52,126 nucleotides of DNA from an uncultured Allomuricauda sp. (GTDB lineage: Bacteria > Bacteroidota > Bacteroidia > Flavobacteriales > Flavobacteriaceae), in assembly GCA_937899065.1 (NCBI GenBank), contig CALBPG010000131.1, forward strand, positions 1-52,126, read 5' to 3'. This document shows, piece by piece, positions 31,979 through 40,714 of the stretch; the first letter of the stretch is position 1; each line of letters opens with the position of its first letter. The position numbers were made by a program, and so were the translations under genes. A model generated the notes under the pieces. It ran no database searches. It saw only the letters and a list, made by a program, of their open reading frames with translations, and was not told where the DNA came from.

Positions 31979-32101
31979 CTATCTCTTCTCTTTCTTTCTA
32001 TGTCTTTCTTCTTTCAAATACAATACCAGTAAAAACATGGCCACCGCAAACGAAAGAATACTGATAACCAATACAGCCCTAAAAATTAGCATACTATCCA
32101 T
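31979..32101 (-). CDS. Tiny single-helix membrane protein (40 aa)
   Basis: ATG at 32101, stop TAG at 31979. The product begins MDSMLIFRAV, has one hydrophobic helix (about 5-29), and ends in a strongly charged tail KEERHRKKEKR, which fits a membrane protein with the basic tail inside. Below usual annotation length. It lies between two minus-strand terminators and may form its own transcription unit. No family recognised. Confidence 0.5.
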   Translation of the reverse strand: MDSMLIFRAVLVISILSFAVAMFLLVLYLKEERHRKKEKR

Positions 32102-32137
32102 GATATTAATATGACACCATTAGTTTAAAAAAGTCAC

Positions 32138-32166
32138 ATAAAAAAGGCCGCTTTTACGCGACCTTT
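32138..32166 (-). terminator. Terminator between two tiny ORFs
   Basis: Minus strand AAAGGTCGC-GTAAAA-GCGGCCTTT with one wobble pair, continuing into TTTTTT. It lies 48 bases after the stop of the 33-aa ORF. Confidence 0.75.
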
Positions 32167-32185
32167 CAACCAAATCAACCAACCA

Positions 32186-32210
32186 AAAATGACTGGACGC
32201 GGTGTCCAGT
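32186..32210 (-). terminator. Hairpin just after the 33-aa ORF
   Basis: Minus strand ACTGGAC-ACCGC-GTCCAGT, perfect seven-base stem, followed by CATTTTTGG. It starts four bases after the stop codon. It is a weaker terminator than the next hairpin 20 bases on. Confidence 0.5.
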
Positions 32211-32213
32211 GTT

Positions 32214-32315
32214 TTATATCTTTTGTGGACAAACTTTTTCTTGAGCCCAAATCGCCGCATACAATGCTAAAGCGTTTACTACTACAAGTGCTATTTTAAT
32301 CCCTATTACAACCAT
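32214..32315 (-). CDS. Tiny membrane protein (33 aa)
   Basis: ATG at 32315, stop TAA at 32214. A single hydrophobic helix (MVVIGIKIALVVVNALALYA, continuing AIWA) is followed by the tail QEKVCPQKI with one Cys. Two hairpins follow the stop codon, which supports a real transcription unit. No family recognised; coding status is an inference from the helix, the terminators and the otherwise unexplained gap. Confidence 0.45.
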   Translation of the reverse strand: MVVIGIKIALVVVNALALYAAIWAQEKVCPQKI

Positions 32316-32382
32316 CTTTCTGTTTTGTTTCTATTTATGTGACACAGCTTTTTTGAGGAGGTCACCCAAAACAGTAGGATTT

Positions 32383-32406
32383 AACACTTTTTAAGAAAAA
32401 AGTGTT
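32383..32406 (-). terminator. Hairpin downstream of the DUF4301 operon
   Basis: Perfect ten-base dyad AACACTTTTT-AAGA-AAAAAGTGTT, 33 bases after the DUF4301 stop. The stem holds its own T-run but no long T-run follows. Confidence 0.5.
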
Positions 32407-32438
32407 GAAATAATTTTACAAGGGTCTGATTATCAGTT

Positions 32439-33965
32439 TTATACCTGATGTGAAGTTTTCAATAAATCATTCACGGTTTTCACCGGATTGAAGGTAACCA
32501 GCGGAACTTCTACAAAAATGGTGTTCCAATAGGCCATGGCACCATTCCATAAACCGGGAAGCTCAAGCGCCTTAAGTTCTTTGCCCTCTTTGGTTTTTCC
32601 AGTGATGAAACCTTGTTCAGGATTTACAAAATTCAGCAAGTCGAATTTCTTTCCATTATGATCCATTACACTGCAGACAATGTCCACCGGATTAAAATGT
32701 GTAGCGTTTTTAAGAAGGCTTGCTTGTGAAGCATCGTTCATATCCACCTGAGCGGATTCTACAATTTGAAGTGATATTTTGCCACGCTCATTTATCCAGA
32801 ATGGTCCTCCACCGGGTTCCCCTTCATTCTTGACCATCCCGCAAATACGAATAGGTCGGTGCAATGCCTTTAGACAAGTCTCTTTCTTATCTGCCATAGA
32901 AAGCGAATCGAAATCCTCAGGAAGTCGCACATTCAGCTCCTCTTTCAAAAATTTGACGAGTTCATCTTCCTGAAATGTTCCGTCTTCAAGTGCCTTGGCA
33001 TACCCAAAAGCTTTGTCGCGTACCATTAATAAAAGTCCTCCTAGGGTTTTCTTGCTTTCTACCACTGCATCTAGATTTCTATCGACCACTACGTTGTCAA
33101 TGTTCTTGATGAAGATGATATCGGCTTCCTGCTCGTTTAGATTTTCTATCAATGCGCCATGCCCTCCTGGTCGAAACAATAAGGTGCCATCTCCATTGCG
33201 GAAAGGTTCATTATTAGGGTCTACAGCAATTGTATCTGTTGCAGGTTTTTGGTTGGAAAATCCAATTTGAAAGCTTGTATCCGTCGCTTGCTCAATTTGG
33301 GGGCCGCTTGTAGCCATTTCATCTTGGAACATGGCATCATGCTGCTCTGAAATCGTGAAGTGCAAATGAGCAGTACCATTGGATTTGGCATACGCCGCCG
33401 CTTCTTTGAGATGTTCTTTGAAAGGCGTAGCAGATTCGTTGCCATAATTATGAAAAGGGAGCAATCCCTTGGGGTAAAAACCGTAGTTCAATCCACTTTC
33501 GGATAATACTTCATTGACGAAGGCCTTTAACTCTGCTCCTTCATTTTCAAAATCATCCCCAATGCGAGCCTTTACGGTTTCATAAAATGGAAAGGCTGTG
33601 ATACCTTCTTGAAAAGCAGTCAACGCTTTGTCGTCCGTTCGGTCCAAATAGGTTGCAAAATCTTCCGAATTGGGGTCATACGCTTCCAAAAAATTGAATA
33701 GCGCCTTAAACATTCGAGAAGCAGCCCCTGAAGCGGGAACAAACTTTAGTAGTTTTTGCGCTGCTGAAACTTCGTCAAAGTAGTCGCAAGCTACTTTACT
33801 ATCCTCATCGGTCAACCGCAAAATACCATCACCAACTACGGCAGCTTTTTCCAACTTCACAAAGGGGATTCCCTTTTCAAAAATGGCAATTTGATTTTCC
33901 ACCTTTTCTATGGAAATGCCTTTGCTTTTTATTTGTTCGAGGTCGGCCGCATGGAATGGATTCAT
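32439..33965 (-). CDS. DUF4301 family protein
   Basis: 508 aa, length and sequence of the DUF4301 family seen mostly in Bacteroidota. Marked segments are KFVPASGAASRMFKALFNFL, QPEGLLPFHNYG-like YPKGLLPFHNYGNESATP, FRPGGHGALIENLNEQEADI and NEGEPGGGPFWINERG. The Gly-rich motifs and the phrase on a sugar-nucleotide-like fold hint at a nucleotidyltransferase-type enzyme, but no activity is established. Its ATG overlaps the stop of the NadR-like gene (4 bases), so it is the last member of a coupled four-gene operon with pnuC. Confidence 0.88.
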   Translation of the reverse strand: MNPFHAADLEQIKSKGISIEKVENQIAIFEKGIPFVKLEKAAVVGDGILRLTDEDSKVACDYFDEVSAAQKLLKFVPASGAASRMFKALFNFLEAYDPNSEDFATYLDRTDDKALTAFQEGITAFPFYETVKARIGDDFENEGAELKAFVNEVLSESGLNYGFYPKGLLPFHNYGNESATPFKEHLKEAAAYAKSNGTAHLHFTISEQHDAMFQDEMATSGPQIEQATDTSFQIGFSNQKPATDTIAVDPNNEPFRNGDGTLLFRPGGHGALIENLNEQEADIIFIKNIDNVVVDRNLDAVVESKKTLGGLLLMVRDKAFGYAKALEDGTFQEDELVKFLKEELNVRLPEDFDSLSMADKKETCLKALHRPIRICGMVKNEGEPGGGPFWINERGKISLQIVESAQVDMNDASQASLLKNATHFNPVDIVCSVMDHNGKKFDLLNFVNPEQGFITGKTKEGKELKALELPGLWNGAMAYWNTIFVEVPLVTFNPVKTVNDLLKTSHQV

Positions 33966-34534
33966 GGATGAAGAAGGGTATTTATATGTTTTACCGCTGT
34001 AGTAAAGCGCTGTTGTTTATCTCCCTTTAAAGTAACAAAATTCCTACCGTATTTTTTAAGAGTTTCATGGAAATAGGCAAACATTTTTTCGCGTTCGAAC
34101 GGTTTGTCTCTTAAATCATCTTTGACCCAAGGCGTATCGATGTAGGTTAGCAGATATAAATCATATTGATTTCGGATGGCGTAGGTCTCCAATAAGGGGT
34201 CGCAATCCCCAACATAGTAGGCTTCGGAATACACTTTGGTCTCCAACAAATCCGTATCGCAAATCAGAAGTCGATTCGCTTTTTTTGCGAGCTCGTTCTC
34301 GAGGTGCATCTGGCCCATGGCGATAGGAAGCAAGTCTTCCGGTTGGCAAACTTCTTTTTCCAAATCCCATTTGGCTTGAAGGTATTCACGGGCATATTCG
34401 GGCACCCACGCTGTTTTGTAGTGTTGCGCCAGTTGTTTGCTCATGGTGGTTTTCCCCGTAGATTCTGGACCAAACAGTACTACTTTAATAAGGTCTGTGG
34501 GCTCTTGCCTAAGTTTTTCTTCCACGCTATCCAT
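33962..34534 (-). CDS. NadR-like AAA ATPase (ribosylnicotinamide-kinase-like)
   Basis: 190 aa. P-loop GPESTGKTT near residues 22-30, then VPEYAREYLQ and LICDTDLLETKVYSEAYYVG, which match the kinase domain of NadR that phosphorylates nicotinamide riboside. The adenylyltransferase domain of full NadR is absent. It overlaps pnuC by 55 bases. With PnuC alone it would suggest nicotinamide riboside trapping. With the thiamine-binding gene at the head of the operon, a thiamine or related kinase is an alternative. Confidence 0.85.
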   Translation of the reverse strand: MDSVEEKLRQEPTDLIKVVLFGPESTGKTTMSKQLAQHYKTAWVPEYAREYLQAKWDLEKEVCQPEDLLPIAMGQMHLENELAKKANRLLICDTDLLETKVYSEAYYVGDCDPLLETYAIRNQYDLYLLTYIDTPWVKDDLRDKPFEREKMFAYFHETLKKYGRNFVTLKGDKQQRFTTAVKHINTLLHP

Positions 34535-35118
34535 CCGAAATACGCAATTACTGTCAGTATTAGATACAAAATGGAACTAAAAATCAGTCCCTTGTACCAA
34601 TATAAGGGAACCGTGATAATGTCACCAACAATCCAATAAACCCAGTTCTCAATTTTCTTTTTGGCCATCAACCACATCCCCACGAAGAAAATTCCGGTGG
34701 TAAGCGTATCGATATAAGCGGTCCAAACATTAAAACGGTCAGCAGATAAGTACACTAGAGTAACAAAAATCAGTGTAAGTATAAAGATGATAACGGACCA
34801 TTGTTTTTCCTTTCGAGTTGTTTTGGTGATAGGTACGTAGTGGTCGGCATCCACCTTACGGGTCCATAAGTACCAGCCTACGATACTCATGATGAAATAG
34901 TAGGTGTTGATGAGCATATCACCCAAAAGCTGCCAATGCCATAAAATATAAGCCGCGATTCCTGTAGCGATAATTCCAGTGGGGTACACCAAAATGTTTT
35001 CCTTTTTGGAAAACCATACACTGAGGAGGGAGAAAAACACGCTGATAAGCTCCAATACCACCAAATAGGTGGGAACCCCTTCGTATTGGGCAAAAATCCA
35101 ATCAAAAATGAGGTTCAT
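34480..35118 (-). CDS. pnuC: PnuC/PnuT-family vitamin precursor transporter
   Basis: 212 aa, seven hydrophobic helices and the family sequence features YFIMSIVGWYLWTRK and ENWVYWIVGDIITVPLYWYK followed by GLIFSSILYLIL. The family imports nicotinamide riboside (PnuC) or thiamine (PnuT) by facilitated diffusion, with trapping by a cytoplasmic kinase. It overlaps the thiamine-binding gene upstream (17 bases) and the NadR-like kinase downstream. Substrate is undecided: kinase type favours nicotinamide riboside, upstream gene favours thiamine. Confidence 0.9.
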   Translation of the reverse strand: MNLIFDWIFAQYEGVPTYLVVLELISVFFSLLSVWFSKKENILVYPTGIIATGIAAYILWHWQLLGDMLINTYYFIMSIVGWYLWTRKVDADHYVPITKTTRKEKQWSVIIFILTLIFVTLVYLSADRFNVWTAYIDTLTTGIFFVGMWLMAKKKIENWVYWIVGDIITVPLYWYKGLIFSSILYLILTVIAYFGWIAWKKNLGKSPQTLLK

Positions 35119-35362
35119 ACCCGCTGCGGTCTGATTTTACCATTTTCATGGTTAGCACAACATGCTCTAAATCTTCAAATGTGGTTTTGATTTGCTTGTG
35201 CAACACTGCCATAACCGTATCGTAAGGGCCATAAACCTGTGTACTCAAAGGGTTTTCCAAAATGGTCAAGCCCGAATTCCGCAGTTGTTGTATAAAATTG
35301 ATAATAGGCGGTTCAAAGTCGTCTTGCAAAGGTGTGAGGGTAAGCTCTACGGATATATCCAC
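35102..35362 (-). CDS. Thiamine-binding YkoF/MTH1187-type small protein
   Basis: 86 aa with the ferredoxin-like pattern of the MTH1187/YkoF group: SVELTLTPLQDDFEPPIINF, LTILENPLSTQVYGPYDTVM, ending in a strand VVLTMKMVKSDRSG. Members bind thiamine or thiamine-like compounds in the cytoplasm. First gene of the pnuC operon, overlapping pnuC by 17 bases. This placement is the best hint that the operon serves thiamine salvage. Confidence 0.8.
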   Translation of the reverse strand: MDISVELTLTPLQDDFEPPIINFIQQLRNSGLTILENPLSTQVYGPYDTVMAVLHKQIKTTFEDLEHVVLTMKMVKSDRSGYEPHF

Positions 35363-35407
35363 GTTAGGTTTTTTAGACGTATAAAAGTACCAAAAAAAGT
35401 AAGTTCA

Positions 35408-36046
35408 CTACGCTTTCGAGGGATAGGCATAGACTCCTGTAAAACCTTCAAATTCCAGAAAACGTGCTTCGTATTGGGTTTTTTTGCTTTGATAATTGAT
35501 TTCCGCTTGAAGCTTTTGGTCGTCAAAGGCAAAATCGTTCACGTAAATGTGATTCAAAAAACTCAAACCTTGTTGCGCATAGATTTTGTAAAGTGACTCC
35601 TTAATGCCCCAAACTATGGTCAACTTTCGAATAATGGCTTCGGTATTGGCCAAGGTTCGGTATTCTTTAATCGGTGTGAACTTGTGGGCAATTCTCAAGA
35701 TTTTATCTCGCTGCTTTTCAATGTCAATTCCTACCTCTTCAGATGCACTTATGATGATTCCCGTAAAATTGTTAGAGTGGGTTATGGAAATATGCTTTCC
35801 ATCGTGCAAATGGGGTTTGCCAAAGGTGTTGTAGTATAGGTCTTTATCCTCGTATCCTTCTAATGCCAACAAATGGCGAATGCTCAAAAAAGCCCTTCGA
35901 TGCGCTTCGGATTTCATTCGGTTCATTCGATTTTGACAATAATCGCTCAACGTAACATCAGCTGCTAAAAAATCCTCAGATTCTGTGACTTTCCAGAGAT
36001 ATACTTTAGTAGTTGGAGATACCGTAATGCTTTTGTATAAGGGCAC
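35408..36046 (-). CDS. 4'-phosphopantetheinyl transferase superfamily protein
   Basis: 212 aa, Sfp-like length. Key motifs: GKPHLHDGKHISITHSNNF, then GIDIEKQRDKI with the magnesium-binding Asp and Glu, and WGIKESLYKIY with the catalytic Glu and Lys. Transfers phosphopantetheine from CoA to a carrier protein. It lies 45 bases upstream of the thiamine-binding gene on the same strand and divergent from ahcY. Confidence 0.92.
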   Translation of the reverse strand: MPLYKSITVSPTTKVYLWKVTESEDFLAADVTLSDYCQNRMNRMKSEAHRRAFLSIRHLLALEGYEDKDLYYNTFGKPHLHDGKHISITHSNNFTGIIISASEEVGIDIEKQRDKILRIAHKFTPIKEYRTLANTEAIIRKLTIVWGIKESLYKIYAQQGLSFLNHIYVNDFAFDDQKLQAEINYQSKKTQYEARFLEFEGFTGVYAYPSKA

Positions 36047-36067
36047 GATGAAACGCTATGTAATTTG

Positions 36068-36075
36068 TACCTTTG
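36068..36075 (+). promoter_or_regulatory. -7 box of ahcY
   Basis: TACCTTTG fits TAnnTTTG, 46 bases before the ahcY ATG; the usual -33 TTG is not evident. Confidence 0.45.
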
Positions 36076-36120
36076 CGGTCGAAACAAGCGAATCTACAAA
36101 AGTTAACGAAGAAATAGATT

Positions 36121-37437
36121 ATGAGTACGAAAACAATTCCGTATGTACCCTACAAGGTGAAAGACATTTCCCTGGCTGATTGGGGACGCAAGGAGATTGA
36201 ACTGGCGGAAGCTGAAATGCCAGGGCTAATGGCATTGCGCGAGGAGTATGGCAGTGAACAACCCCTTAAGGGAGCTCGTATCGCTGGATGCTTGCACATG
36301 ACCATTCAAACTGCTGTATTGATTGAGACTTTAGTGGCTTTGGGTGCAGAAGTCACCTGGAGTTCTTGTAATATCTTCTCCACCCAAGACCATGCTGCTG
36401 CTGCCATCGCTGCTGCTGGGATTCCAGTATATGCGTGGAAAGGAATGAATGAAGAGGAATTTGATTGGTGTATTGAGCAGACACTTTTCTTTGGAGAAGA
36501 ACGCGAGCCACTCAATATGATTTTGGATGATGGTGGGGATTTGACCAACATGGTGTTGGACCAATACCCAGAACTTGCTGCTGCCATCAAAGGACTTTCA
36601 GAAGAAACAACTACAGGGGTTCACCGTTTGTATGAGCGCGTGAAAAACGGAACGCTTCCGATGCCTGCAATCAACGTAAACGATTCTGTAACCAAATCCA
36701 AGTTTGACAACAAATTCGGATGTCGTGAGAGTGCCGTGGATGCCATCCGCCGTGCTACTGACACCATGTTAGCTGGAAAGCGTGTGGTAGTTGCCGGATA
36801 TGGAGATGTTGGAAAAGGAACTGCTGCTTCATTCAGAGGTGCTGGTGCTATTGTAACGGTAACGGAAATCGACCCGATTTGTGCGCTTCAAGCCTGTATG
36901 GATGGATATGAAGTGAAAAAATTGGAATCCATAATTCAAAATGCAGATATTGTAATCACCACAACAGGAAATAAGGATATCATCCGTGAAGAGCACTTTA
37001 GAGCTTTAAAGGACAAAGCCATCGTTTGTAACATTGGTCATTTCGACAACGAAATCGACATGGCGTGGTTGAACAACACTTACGGTGAAACACGAGATGA
37101 AATCAAGCCACAAGTGGACAAGTATACCATCGATGGAAAGGATGTTATTATTCTGGCCGAAGGTCGTTTGGTAAATTTGGGCTGTGCTACGGGTCACCCA
37201 AGTTTTGTAATGAGTAACTCCTTTACCAACCAGACATTAGCACAAATTGAGCTTTGGAAGAATAGCGAAGCCTATGAAAACAAAGTGTATATGTTGCCTA
37301 AGCACCTTGACGAGAAGGTAGCCAAACTGCATTTGGCGCGTTTGGGCGCTGAGCTTACCGAGTTAAAACAAGAACAGGCTGAATATATCGGTGTGACGGT
37401 AGAAGGTCCATTTAAGCCTGAATACTACCGATACTAA
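36121..37437 (+). CDS. ahcY: Adenosylhomocysteinase
   Basis: 438 aa NAD-dependent enzyme that hydrolyses S-adenosylhomocysteine to adenosine and homocysteine, relieving product inhibition of methyltransferases. Hallmarks: [49 protein letters not shown] for the active site Lys and Asp, the NAD motif [23 protein letters not shown] and the C-terminal [10 protein letters not shown] whose Lys and Tyr reach the partner subunit. It has its own -7 box and terminator. Confidence 0.98.
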   Translation: MSTKTIPYVPYKVKDISLADWGRKEIELAEAEMPGLMALREEYGSEQPLKGARIAGCLHMTIQTAVLIETLVALGAEVTWSSCNIFSTQDHAAAAIAAAGIPVYAWKGMNEEEFDWCIEQTLFFGEEREPLNMILDDGGDLTNMVLDQYPELAAAIKGLSEETTTGVHRLYERVKNGTLPMPAINVNDSVTKSKFDNKFGCRESAVDAIRRATDTMLAGKRVVVAGYGDVGKGTAASFRGAGAIVTVTEIDPICALQACMDGYEVKKLESIIQNADIVITTTGNKDIIREEHFRALKDKAIVCNIGHFDNEIDMAWLNNTYGETRDEIKPQVDKYTIDGKDVIILAEGRLVNLGCATGHPSFVMSNSFTNQTLAQIELWKNSEAYENKVYMLPKHLDEKVAKLHLARLGAELTELKQEQAEYIGVTVEGPFKPEYYRY

Positions 37438-37461
37438 AATTTAGTTTTAGAAACTTTAGCA

Positions 37462-37495
37462 GAAACCCTTGCCAATGGCGAGGGTTTCTTATTTT
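37462..37495 (+). terminator. Terminator of ahcY
   Basis: GAAACCCTTGCC-AAT-GGCGAGGGTTTC with one wobble pair, followed by TTATTTT, 24 bases after the ahcY stop codon. Confidence 0.88.
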
Positions 37496-37507
37496 AGTCT
37501 TTCCTAA

Positions 37508-38626
37508 ATGAATGAGCGTCAAATGCATATCATCTTAACTGGTGCTACGGGAACCTTAGGGTCTCAAGTGCTGTTCTGCTTGCTGGAAAGTAGGTATGCC
37601 TCTCTGGAGAAAATTTACCTCATCGTTCGCAAAAAGAAACGCGTGACGCCGTTGGAGCGGGTTCAAAACATGTTGGATAGTGCTTCCATTCCTCGTTTTA
37701 TTAAGGAAAATAAGACTGGTGTCCTTGAAAAAATAGTAGTCATTGATGCCGAGAATCTACTACACCCAAGTGTTTTTCTTGATTCGAACACTTCCTATTA
37801 TTTCATCCATTCCGCAGGTTTCGTGAATCTTTCCGTGCATCCGGACAGCAAAGACGAAATCTATGAAGAGAATTTGACCCTTACCCAAAACATTTTCAAC
37901 GCATACCAGCATTTCGTATCCAAATTCATCTATATCAGCACTGCTTTTTCCATTGGAAAGTTGGATGGCCTTCTGAATAACAACTATGTGGATACGGAGC
38001 AAAATGAGTACCGCAATTTTTATGAGGCCTCCAAACACGCTGCGGAAAAGTATCTGGTAAAAGCTGGAGAAGCCGCCAATATTCCTATTCAGATTTTAAG
38101 ACCAAGCGTTTTAGGTGGAAACATCATGGAAAACCCCAACTTCTTCATCTCGAAGTATATGGTGTTTTATCTCTTTGCCAAATTCTTTCATAAAAGACCT
38201 TCATCTGAAACTGTTAGGATTCAGGCTCACCAAGACAGTAAGCTCAACATCATTCCAACGGATTACGCTGCGCAAGTGATTGCAAAGGTGTTCGATACCG
38301 ACGTGAAGCAATTGAACATCGTGAACTCCAAAGGCACAAATATCTTTAGTGGTATCGCCAAGATTTTGGAAACAGTAAACTTCAAAAGTTTTCAGCTGAC
38401 GCAGGAGTTGATGGATACGGCATCTGAATTTGAAAGTACCTTAGAACAGTTTTACTACGAGACGATTGGGGTTCACTTAACTCCATACTTGACCTCAAAA
38501 CCGTATGAATGGGACACAACGCTATTGGAAAGTATTCTACCCATTCCAAAATATAATTTGGAAGAGTATTTGGTAGCAACAGTAGAGTTTGCCAAAATTC
38601 ATGGGTTTCGAAATCAACGTTGGTAG
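37508..38626 (+). CDS. SDR family protein, acyl-CoA/thioester-reductase-like
   Basis: 372 aa extended short-chain dehydrogenase. N-terminal NAD(P) motif TGATGTLGSQVL, active site YEASK (NFYEASKHAAEKYL), and HSAGFVNLS; these, with LIVRKKKR after the second strand, resemble the reductase domain that reduces fatty acyl-CoA or carrier-bound thioesters. The C-terminal 130 residues vary. Substrate unknown. ATG 37508 has a second ATG 15 bases later. It stands alone between the ahcY terminator and the convergent LytTR gene. Confidence 0.8.
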   Translation: MNERQMHIILTGATGTLGSQVLFCLLESRYASLEKIYLIVRKKKRVTPLERVQNMLDSASIPRFIKENKTGVLEKIVVIDAENLLHPSVFLDSNTSYYFIHSAGFVNLSVHPDSKDEIYEENLTLTQNIFNAYQHFVSKFIYISTAFSIGKLDGLLNNNYVDTEQNEYRNFYEASKHAAEKYLVKAGEAANIPIQILRPSVLGGNIMENPNFFISKYMVFYLFAKFFHKRPSSETVRIQAHQDSKLNIIPTDYAAQVIAKVFDTDVKQLNIVNSKGTNIFSGIAKILETVNFKSFQLTQELMDTASEFESTLEQFYYETIGVHLTPYLTSKPYEWDTTLLESILPIPKYNLEEYLVATVEFAKIHGFRNQRW

Positions 38627-38639
38627 TTTTACCCAATCC

Positions 38640-39392
38640 TCACATATCCAGCCACTTCTTGAAATTCGTAGTACGCTCTCGTGATACAATGACTTGTTCT
38701 TCCTCTTTGGGGAGGAGTTTCAATAATAAACGACTATTGAAATAGCTATGGATTTCAACTACAGATTCAACCGAGACCATAAACTTTCGATTTACCCGGA
38801 AGAATTGAATTGGATTCAAAATATTTTCCAACTGGTCAATCGTGTATTCAATAGGATAGGTTTGCGCTGCATGGGTATGCAAAAAAATCATTCCATCCAT
38901 CGATTTGAAATACGCAATATCAGCTACGTTGAAGGAACGAAATTGATTACCAACCTTCACCATAAACCGATGTTTGAACTCCTTTCGGAATAGGTCTTTC
39001 AGCTCTTGCATGTTTTGCTGTGGGGCAGAACTTCGTGTAATGTTTTTTTCGAATTTTTCTAAAGCAACTTTCAAATCTGCCTTTACGATGGGTTTCAACA
39101 AATAGTCCAATCCGTTGTATTTGAAGCCGCGAATCGCAAATTCGTTATATGCAGTGGTGAAAATTACAGGGGGATGGTCCTCGAGGTCATCTAAAATATC
39201 AAATCCATACCCATCATTGAGTTGAATGTCCAGAAAAATCAAATCGGGGAGCGGATTCTCGGAGAACCATTGTTTGGCTTCCTGTACCGAACTGAGCACA
39301 GTCGCAATTTCCAAATCGGGTGCGAGTTCTGAAATCAATAGGGACAAACGTTTGGAAGCAAACTCCTCGTCTTCAACAATAATAGCTTTCAT
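38640..39392 (-). CDS. LytTR-family response regulator
   Basis: 250 aa. Receiver domain 1-120 with EDEEFA at the acidic pocket and FLDIQLNDG carrying the phospho-acceptor Asp; LLKPI as the conserved Lys. LytTR DNA-binding domain from about 145 (FMVKVGNQFRSFNVADIAYF, then FFRVNRKFMVSVESV and RERTTNFKKWLDM). It lies one base after the kinase gene. LytTR proteins bind direct repeats about two helical turns apart, and such repeats occur in the region facing the TonB receptor. Confidence 0.95.
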   Translation of the reverse strand: MKAIIVEDEEFASKRLSLLISELAPDLEIATVLSSVQEAKQWFSENPLPDLIFLDIQLNDGYGFDILDDLEDHPPVIFTTAYNEFAIRGFKYNGLDYLLKPIVKADLKVALEKFEKNITRSSAPQQNMQELKDLFRKEFKHRFMVKVGNQFRSFNVADIAYFKSMDGMIFLHTHAAQTYPIEYTIDQLENILNPIQFFRVNRKFMVSVESVVEIHSYFNSRLLLKLLPKEEEQVIVSRERTTNFKKWLDM

Positions 39393-39393
39393 A

Positions 39394-40479
39394 CTAGGAA
39401 ATTGATAGCAACTTGTTTTGCTCCATTTCTTGGGTCAAGAGGGGAATAATGACCTCGAAGAAATCGGTTTCCTCCCGAACCAAAACCTGCTTGTTGGTAT
39501 AATAGGAGTACCGTTTTTTGATATTGTCCAAACCAAGTCCAGTGGTAGCAGAGAGGTTTCGCTTTCTTAAGGTGTTTTTAACCACCAAAGCATCTTCCCC
39601 TATGGTACTTATGGTTACTTCCAAGGGTTGTTCCTTGGAATAGTAGTTGTGCTTCAAGGCATTTTCAAGCAACATTTGAAGAGACAATGTCGGTATCGAA
39701 AATCTAGCCGCATCCAAATTGATATCCATAGCAATGGAAACTGCGTTTTTGTGACGTACTTCCATCATAAAAATGTAAGCATCCAAAAAGGCAAGTTCTT
39801 TCTCCAAGCTGACTAAATCTTCTTCCTTATTATCTAGAATATAGCGATAACTACTAGCTAAACGCGTTACAAAATCCGAGGCAAGATCTCTGTCCTCATA
39901 CATTAACGAAGTCAAAGTATTTAAGCTATTGAACAAAAAGTGTGGACTGATTTGACTTTTTAAGGAAGCGTACTTTGAAGCCAACATTTCCTTTCGTAAA
40001 TCTTCCATCTGCTTTTGTAGCGCTTCTCGTTGGTGAATCAAATGATAGTACATATTGAAAAATACCACGGTGAATCCCAATCCAACGGCACGCATAAAAT
40101 CTGTAATAAATTCTTTTTCGGGAGTCTGCTCGCATATGATGCCCCAAGGTTCCCTAAAAGGAAACAGTCCTAAATAATAAACAACGGAGGAAACGACCAC
40201 CACCCAGAACATGGTTTTGGCCAAAATCTGCAAACTGGACTTAAAGCTAAGTCCGCCCTTTTGCTTCTGTCGTTTGATGTACCAATTGTTCAGTTCCCAG
40301 GTGAAGAAAAATAGAAAGAAAGCCGTAAAGTAATAGAACATACTGGTGGCCGTGAAAAATGCTTCGAACATACCGTTCTCATGTTCCATAGTAGCTTTAA
40401 CGGCCAAGAATACAATATTGACCACCATCCAACGGAACAGGAAACTCAAGATGCGTTTTTTGTGTTTTGCGAACCACAT
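39394..40479 (-). CDS. LytS-type sensor histidine kinase (His_kinase family)
   Basis: 361 aa. Four hydrophobic segments in the first 150 residues, a coiled coil, then the PF06580 box LKSQISPHFLFNSLNTL with the phospho-acceptor His, and an HATPase domain with LLENALKHNYY and GLGLDNIKKRYSYY. It pairs with the LytTR regulator, which starts immediately after. The pair is divergent from the TonB receptor gene at 40715. Confidence 0.94.
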   Translation of the reverse strand: MWFAKHKKRILSFLFRWMVVNIVFLAVKATMEHENGMFEAFFTATSMFYYFTAFFLFFFTWELNNWYIKRQKQKGGLSFKSSLQILAKTMFWVVVVSSVVYYLGLFPFREPWGIICEQTPEKEFITDFMRAVGLGFTVVFFNMYYHLIHQREALQKQMEDLRKEMLASKYASLKSQISPHFLFNSLNTLTSLMYEDRDLASDFVTRLASSYRYILDNKEEDLVSLEKELAFLDAYIFMMEVRHKNAVSIAMDINLDAARFSIPTLSLQMLLENALKHNYYSKEQPLEVTISTIGEDALVVKNTLRKRNLSATTGLGLDNIKKRYSYYTNKQVLVREETDFFEVIIPLLTQEMEQNKLLSIS

Positions 40480-40532
40480 AGTATCGTAAAGATAAGGGAG
40501 CTTTTATGTAATGAGCTAGATCCACAGGGTGA

Positions 40533-40582
40533 ACCGTTAAAATAGCACCTGAACCGTCAATTATTCCGTTTTAAGCGTTTTC
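40533..40582 (+). promoter_or_regulatory. Direct repeats resembling LytTR binding sites
   Basis: TGAACCGTTAA (40530-40540) and TGAACCGTCAA (40550-40560) are 10/11 identical and 20 bases apart; a weaker AGCGTTTTC follows at 40574, 21 bases further on. Core copies ACCGTTAAA, ACCGTCAAT and AGCGTTTTC fit the AgrA-type pattern of LytTR sites in sequence and two-turn spacing. They lie in the 235-base gap between the LytS-type gene and the TonB receptor. The rest of that gap shows no gene. Confidence 0.6.
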
Positions 40583-40714
40583 CTCACAAAATCGACCTGT
40601 CTTTCATCTTAATCGGTCATTTGACAATCCAAAAGACCAATTCACGAATCGTACTTCTCCTATTTCCCGCTTTATCGCTTTCGCTACAATTTCGTCGAAA
40701 ATAAAAACCAAGTC

